Assembly: GCA_028023455.1 (NCBI GenBank)
Contig: JAQFVV010012575.1
Location: forward strand, 1,170,517 to 1,234,516
From: Epiperipatus broadwayi
Lineage: Eukaryota; Onychophora; Udeonychophora; Euonychophora; Peripatidae
Direction of reading: 5' to 3'
DNA: 64,000 bases
Shown here: positions 58,008 through 64,000 of the stretch, one piece after another
Layout: each line of letters begins with the position of its first letter
Numbering within the stretch: position 1 is the stretch's first letter
Position numbers and translations under genes: made by a program
The notes under the pieces: model-generated
Databases searched by the model: none
What the model was told of the DNA's origin: nothing
What the model saw: only the letters and a program-made list of their open reading frames with translations

Positions 58008-59562
58008 GAACTATAAAATTTGATTTACTTTAAAATTTGAATTGAGAATATAATAACTTTTTTATTATATGCTTATTTTTTTAAAGATTATGATTTTTTC
58101 AACTAATTATTATTATTATTATTATTGTTGGTGTAAAAATGAAAAAATAATACTCTCTGCAGGTGAAGGAGTAGTAATTAAACAAGATCATATTGGGTAT
58201 CATTAAATTATTTTAAAATTTTTAAATAATCTCCGTTTTCTTATTTCGACAGTGTGCTAAATATTTATGACTTACTGACAGCGTGTTTGTATATCATGAA
58301 TTATCTAAGAATATGTACAAACTAGCATTATGGGTGAATACTGATTTAGAAATTAAGAATCACATGGTAAGAGAATGTCATAGGACTAGAGAATGGCTGG
58401 CGCTCAGCGGTTATAAGTTTTCCTTACCGTAAGATTTCTTGGCTGAATATTTTTAAGATAAAAAAAATCTAATTAAATTTAGTGAAGTATTATTTAATTG
58501 CAAAAGTTAATCAACAATAATTTATTAGAGTCCAGAAGCAATGGTTAAACAATTATCAGTATGTTTTTGGATGCTTAACTAGGGCTGATTACATCGAGTT
58601 TTATTAATTTAATTTAATCTATGTTTTTTTATGACTCGATAGTACCATACCAAATAATAATATAAAATTAGTATAGCCTTGAATTAAGAGTCAGAATGTT
58701 ATAATATATAAATTAACTCATGCACTCATATCTGAGTGCATGATTTATTTTATCTTCGCTGCATGAAATAAAAAGAGTAGGTATTATTAAAAAAAAAAAG
58801 AAAATAGATCTGGTTATCAATAAATTAGGGATAAATAAAGCAGATTATGAGAGTTGAAAATGGGGAAGAAGGTTTTGAGGAGACACCTAGGTAAATAGGT
58901 AAGCTATTTCTGGTGGGTAATGTGATTAGTGTCTATAATTTTTCTATGGTAAATTAAAAGTATATAATATTAGCAATATTTTAATTAATATAAGGAATAT
59001 ATTATCTAACTAGAAAGGAAAATTTATTTATAGTAAGGATTGATAAAATAATTATAGTAAGTGGTATCTGAATCTAAATTTAAAGAATCATATCTTTTAC
59101 AAAATTTATCTTGTGCTATGAATTCAAAATTAACCACTTTTCTGATTAGTTGTTCCTGGCCAATTCAATGAAATGTTGAATTTATCGCTTAGTAGAAAAA
59201 TAGGAATTTTTTACTGCCTTGATAAGGACTTGTAGGAGTTGAAAGTGCTTGGCAATAGTTATTTTATTTATATTAATGATTTTCTGTTTTAGCAATTGAC
59301 GAATTATTATATTGTATTTTATAAGTTGTATTAACAGAAGTATTTTATTGATTTATTATTTAATCATTATTATTAGTTTATTATTTATTCTTTTGTTATT
59401 CTATTAGTAAACTAAAGATATTAACATGAATATGAATATTTTGAAATAAATTTTTTTGATAAATAGATGAAAAGTTAAAACCTGATTGAATTTTAATGAT
59501 TGCCATTACATATTCTTTTTGACATAGATGTTTTTAAAAAGGTTATAATGATATATATATAT
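58008..59562. other. AT-rich DNA, no gene
   Basis: ATT/TTA trinucleotide runs near 58106 and 59340-59400. No coding motif in any frame. Confidence 0.4.
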
Positions 59563-62101
59563 TGTAACCGGTTGGGTTACATGGTACACCCATAATAATA
59601 TAGTGTGTGTGTGTGTGTGTATGGAAAATAAAGGAAAAGTAGAAATAAACATAGAATAAATTTTTGTAGATATTTTTCTATATTTTCTAAAATAAAATAA
59701 TAACAAGTAAAGGGTTAAATAACTCTGGATTTAAAATAATATTTTATTGTTTATAAATTAAACTTTTAAAAGGTCTGAATAAATATAAATATTGTATTAT
59801 TATTATTATTATTCTGATTGTGAAATGTAAAAAACACAATATTGTTTTCAAATTTTTTTAATTAATTAAACACTTTTTTTATCTATTAGAAATCCCCTAA
59901 GTAAAAACATGTATATGTTTTTAAGGGGATTAGAGAGCTAAAAATAAAAACTCTGTTTTTAATCAAAGTGTTGTTAACACCTCAGATGAGTTTATAAAAG
60001 ACTGATTAAAAATATATCAGTTAGCCTGGTTAGTGTTTTTGAAGAGAACAGGTCAGCTGCAGAGTTGGTTACAATATTTTGTTGCAACTTGATGAAGGAC
60101 AGCAGTTGGTTTTAGATGACCATATAGTTGGCAGAACATTAGATTGGGGAGCTGCCAATATTTCCTTCACAGGAGTTTGAAATTCACATGGAGAAAATAA
60201 CCCACTTCTTTGTGCTGAAATTCATAGCCTTAAACGTGCAGAGGATGATTGATTGCCTGAAATCCATCAAACCAAGACAGCTGCTTGCCTGGAAAAAAAT
60301 CCTAGACAGAAGGAGACCAACTACAGACCAAGATTTTACATGGATTATGTACCTTTATCTGATAGTGACAACAAACCTGAAATTATATTTTTCTGCTGGA
60401 CCAAAAACCAAGCTTGCCAAGAGAAAGCTTGAAGAAGTTGGTGATATACAGTGAGTTATTTTAATATTTTTTAAAATAATTTTTAAAATCATAAATTAAT
60501 AACTTAAAGTTAATACAAACAAATAACTTTTGCTTGAGTTGGAATCTAACAACAGTGATATATGATAATAAAATTTTAAATAATTTCTTTGGTCTGAAGT
60601 GACAGATATATAAATGATTTTATTTTTCGTTTATTAAGAAAATAAAAAAGAGACATTTTATATTTAGAGACCTTGATAATTAATCAACAAGTATCTATCA
60701 AACAAAAGTTGACTTTATTTAGTTCGATTAAAAAAAAAAGAACTTATAAACTGAAACTAAATTGTAAATTATATCTATGTTTTGTTTATACACACGTATA
60801 TGTGTTTTCCAAATGAATTATGAAAAAAAAAAATATTGTAACAAGTTTAAATAGGTAAAAGTCAGTGTGCTTATATACATGCACACTCATGTAGTAAAAT
60901 TTTAATATTTTTTTTATTAAATGTCAATTCATTTATTGAATATTCATTATATATTATAAATCGTGAGTCTGTGTGCATATATATGTAAACCATAGTAATA
61001 ATTTGAATGTATTTTATTATACTTTTTGTAAATTAATGTAGATTTAAATACTGAATAGTAATTATGTAAATTACAAATGTAATAATTATTTTATGTTTAA
61101 TTGAAATGTCTTCCTCATATGTTATAAAACGCCCGTCTGTGTACGGATATATATATGCGTTTATAGAAACTAATTAAGAAATAATGTAAATTGATGTAAT
61201 AATGTGAATTTTGTAGTAATATTGTAAATTACAGTGTAATGACTTTTATTAATGTGTACTTTTCAAAATCAGAACCCTTATAAGACCTTATTCATTTTTT
61301 TTTGTTAATAAACTTTTATTTAATTGTTAAAATTGTATTCCATCATCTCTTGTTCACATACAGTAATAGAGCCCATGTTCTCTGAGCTAGATTTCGGACA
61401 CAGATAAATGGGGATGTGTTTAGTGCTTTGGGCATCCAGAGATGATCAATCATCATCCTGGTTGGCGCAAAAGAGGATACTCTTTAAAGCCCATGCACTA
61501 TTATTTTTTTATTTTATTTTAGTCTTATTAAAAATTTAAGTTTATAGTTGGCCAGTACAAGTGACCTGAGCATTGATGATGATCAGCATGTTTTAATGTC
61601 CCAGCATTATTGTTTAGATTTTCTGATTATTGTGTATTTTAATGGATGGGCACTAAGCTGGTGCATCCAAGTCATGTTTATATAATTGCCCAAGCTGGCA
61701 AAAGGCTCAATAGTTAGCCTGGTCTACAGAAGACCCATTTTCAATCCAGTCACAAGGTTGACTGTTGATTTACGTATTTTATTGTACTAATTTGTTTATT
61801 CCCATCAATGATGATGATGGATGGTTATTTCTCTCTAGTATTTACTTATACTGATATTTACTTTATAATGCTGTTTGATAATAATTATGCTTTAGTTGCT
61901 CTTTTGAGTTAGCTTCTGATCTCTCAATGTTCGGAGATTTTATAATCTCATTTTATTATTAAATATCACATTACTTATAGATAATATTTTAAATTATTTA
62001 TATTTTAAAATTTGAATGTACTGGGAGTGATGATGATGTGTTTCCATCACCCCAGTTCAATTCACTTTCCACCAACTTCTCACCCACCCCATCCCGTTAC
62101 A
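59563..62101 (+). mobile_element. Probable solo LTR L2, complete (about 2.54 kb)
   Basis: Begins TGTAACC and ends GTTACA, each end flush with a (TA)n tract. The first 19 bases can snap back (TGTAACC against GGTTACA). It is colinear with L1 (14694-17404). TATAAAAG at 59993 and AATAAA near 61310 supply promoter and poly(A) signals. The 88-codon frame at 60188-60454 is not preserved in L1, so it is not called a gene. No internal retroviral-type region accompanies it. Confidence 0.7.
59993..60000 (+). promoter_or_regulatory. TATA box of LTR L2
   Basis: TATAAAAG about 430 bp inside the LTR, matching the box position in L1 and L3. Confidence 0.5.
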
Positions 62102-62660
62102 ATATATATATATATATATATATAATTTTAATATTCATCAATAGATATTATTTTAAATTAATTTTGTTATGTAACTAGTTGCCTACATCATTTGTCAATC
62201 ATTATTCTCATTCCAAATGTGAGCACATGCAATACATTATAGATTCTGAGAAATCATAGTTAGAGCTAAGAGAAAGGTTAAATATTATCAAAGAAAACTG
62301 AGATAATTACTATATTCATAAGTATTCGTTCTGACAGGAAGGTGATGTTCTACATTAGGGGATAATTTAAACTACATCCATAAGAAAAAGGTAAATACTT
62401 ATGAGTGAAAGTGAGACTATCTGAGAAATGATTTGGTATATGATATATACAGGAGTTGGCATTGATTATTAATTTCATTTTAATTACACTTAATTAGTAA
62501 AACTTAAGATTCAATTAGTCTTTGTAAAATTGACAACTCATCAGGTGATCATCAGATGAAATTCCACATATCGAATGTAAGCATCTGTGAATAGTTGTAT
62601 AGAATATTATCATCAGAAAAGTATCATCTGTTATATAAATAAATATTCAATTATATATAT
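62102..62660. other. AT-rich DNA, no gene
   Basis: Starts with a (TA)n tract. An imperfect direct word pair with CTCATCAGGTGATCATCAGA lies near 62535. Nothing else was recognised. Confidence 0.4.
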
Positions 62661-62664
62661 ATAT

Positions 62665-63237
62665 ATGTAAACAAAGTATTTTTTGGGATTAAACCATATA
62701 TTATTTTGTATTACTTCCCAACGTTTCAGACGAAATATCATCCACCATTTTGAAGATGAGGTTTTTTTAAAAAAAATAGTTCATCTGAAGTAGTTAAGAA
62801 ATTGAGTGTCAGGTAGAGAATAAAATCAAGTATGAAGCAGTTGACTATTCAGAATACATGGATTAACAAAATGTTTATTTTTTTTAGTTTCATTATTAAT
62901 TGATTTCAAGTTTATATTAGCCTTGTGGAGACCACATATTTAATTTCTTTCATCTAATCTTAGCTTTGTGAAGACCACTTATTTAATTTCTTTCGTCTAA
63001 CATAAACTTAAAATCAATGGCAAAACTGAAGAAAATAAACAGTTTGTTAATACATATATTCTGAATCTCAACAACTTCATACTAATCTTTATTCTCTACC
63101 TTACACTCAATTTTGTTACTACTTGAGATTGAAAGGTTTTTCTTTAACTTGACCTTGAAAAGGGCGACGTTAGTTCATCAAAACGTTGGAGTGTAATACA
63201 AAATAATACATGGTTTAATCCAAAAAATATTATCATA
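62665..63237. repeat. Long foldback (about 570 bp) with internal tandem repeat
   Basis: Outer arms: TTTTTTGGGATTAAACCATA and its complement, then GTATTAC-CCCAACGTTT and its complement. Inner arms: TTGAGTGTCAGGTAGAGAAT and its complement. The centre has a 44-bp tandem pair (near 62918-63000) with TTTGTGAAGACCAC and TTGTGGAGACCAC. The left end adjoins (TA)n. The left arm, read on the minus strand, has GGATGATATTTCGTCTGAAACGTT, a possible hammerhead relic. Confidence 0.85.
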
Positions 63238-63266
63238 TAATCATGAAAGCATTAAATAATATATAT

Positions 63267-63716
63267 ATGTCAACAGATGGCGTTCTACCAAAAACACCGT
63301 CAAGCGTATGTTTACATAAACGTCAGAGCATGCATTCACTATCTCTAACTTTAATTCCACTTTCAGATCATGATTTCAAGCTATTTGCTATCATCAGTGA
63401 AAGACAGGAATTTTAGAAACTAGATCTAAACACAAACTCTGAGCGTTTATGAAACAGTTTCTATTCAGCTTGCAAACATGAATCTTTTAGACACGTAATG
63501 TCTTCAAACTCAGCATAGCAAGCCAGATAGCTATATGGGTCTGATATCAGTTCAGCATCACCACATAGTAGAAGCCTCTGCAATATATATCATTGCTAGA
63601 AAGACCTCAAAGGTACATTTATGAAAAACAAAAAACAAGTTAAAAACTTGCTAATGCTTGTATTTATGTCAACAGATGGCGTTCTACCAAAAACACTGTA
63701 AAGCGTATGTTTACAT
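63267..63716 (-). mobile_element. Family C hammerhead repeat with terminal redundancy, copy C1
   Basis: About 50 bp (GTCAACAGATGGCGTTCTAC through GCGTATGTTTACAT) occur at 63267-63317 and 63667-63716, a period of 399 bp, with one hammerhead between them on the minus strand. Both outer edges are (TA)n tracts. The layout (one unit of about 400 bp plus a short repeat) matches family B at 30.6 kb although the sequences are unrelated. There is no coding content. Confidence 0.7.
63353..63412 (-). ncRNA. Complete type I hammerhead ribozyme (C1)
   Basis: Minus strand: outer stem I AATTCC/GGAATT and inner stem I CTTTCA/TGAAAG are perfect, with a TGT/T internal loop. Core CTGATGA at 63397-63391. Stem II AGC/GCT with loop AAATA. 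GAAA follows. Stem III is ATCATGAT and C17 completes an ATC cleavage site. The pair next to the core in stem II is T.T instead of G-C. Twelve perfect stem I pairs make chance occurrence very unlikely. Confidence 0.85.
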
Positions 63717-64000
63717 ATATATATATTCAATTTGTTCTTTCTAGAATTTACATTTGCTTATTAATATTAGGTTTCAATAATTCTGCAGACATTTTAAAAT
63801 AACCAGAAAATGATAAAATCTTTGAATGAGTTCTTCTGACCAGTAAATATCTGATGCAATCCAATTGAAAGGTCAATATAATGTAAATATTAACAAGCAA
63901 ATGTTTAATCAGATTAATCAAAATATATGATCACATCTTGTATCAATAGCGTTAATATATATATATAATTAAATGTTCATTTTGTCGATGTGATGTTCAA
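63717..64000. other. AT-rich DNA to window end
   Basis: (TA)n tracts at about 63716-63726 and 63956-63967; no gene seen. Confidence 0.5.

Noticed and set aside
60188-60454. 88-codon open frame in LTR L2
   Set aside because: The colinear DNA in L1 near 15340-15520 has stops and indels and does not preserve the frame.

Overview
The window is very AT-rich eukaryotic DNA (roughly three quarters A+T by eye) with no complete host gene that I can recognise. Its content of APE-type LINEs, Penelope-like elements with a GIY-YIG domain, hAT and Tigger/pogo transposons, tRNA-derived SINEs and many foldback repeats points to a metazoan, most likely an invertebrate. The species cannot be told from sequence alone. 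Almost everything recognisable is a mobile element or its remains.

Layout: 0.1-2.4 kb is a run of foldback (palindromic) repeats. 3.5-4.0 and 6.6-6.8 kb hold copies of a hammerhead-bearing repeat (family A). A LINE 3' scrap lies at 5.4 kb, a tRNA-like SINE at 7.7 kb, and a decayed but nearly full LINE runs on the minus strand from 13.2 to 9.3 kb, ending against a long (TA)n tract. Two probable solo LTRs lie at 14.7-17.4 and 21.1-23.3 kb, with a 212-bp tandem duplication between them. Another family A copy is at 23.7 kb and a complex nested palindrome at 27-28.1 kb. A hammerhead repeat (family B) is at 30.6-31.1 kb, a hAT remnant with perfect 8-bp target duplications at 31.96 kb, and Penelope fragments at 33.3 and 41-42.7 kb. 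An internally deleted Tigger element is at 44.5-45.8 kb, a LINE 3' end at 47.2-48.3 kb, more foldbacks at 48.4-51.0 kb, SINEs and a probable LTR at 52.3-58.0 kb, a third long LTR at 59.6-62.1 kb, and a foldback plus another hammerhead repeat (family C) at 62.7-63.7 kb.

The main discovery is a set of type I hammerhead self-cleaving ribozyme motifs in at least three unrelated repeat families. The best three (23831-23889 plus, 30963-31021 plus, 63353-63412 minus) have the core CTGATGA, GAAA and a TC cleavage site, a two-part stem I with an internal loop, and a tiny self-complementary stem III. That combination suggests activity as dimers. Families B and C look like one repeat unit of about 400 bp plus a short terminal redundancy. 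Family A copies and one family B foldback are flanked by 10-14 bp target duplications. Together these suggest retroposed, retrozyme-like elements, probably mobilised by the LINE or Penelope machinery seen nearby. A second theme is that several unrelated elements sit inside or against (TA)n tracts. All functional statements are inference from sequence; none of the coding remnants here looks intact.
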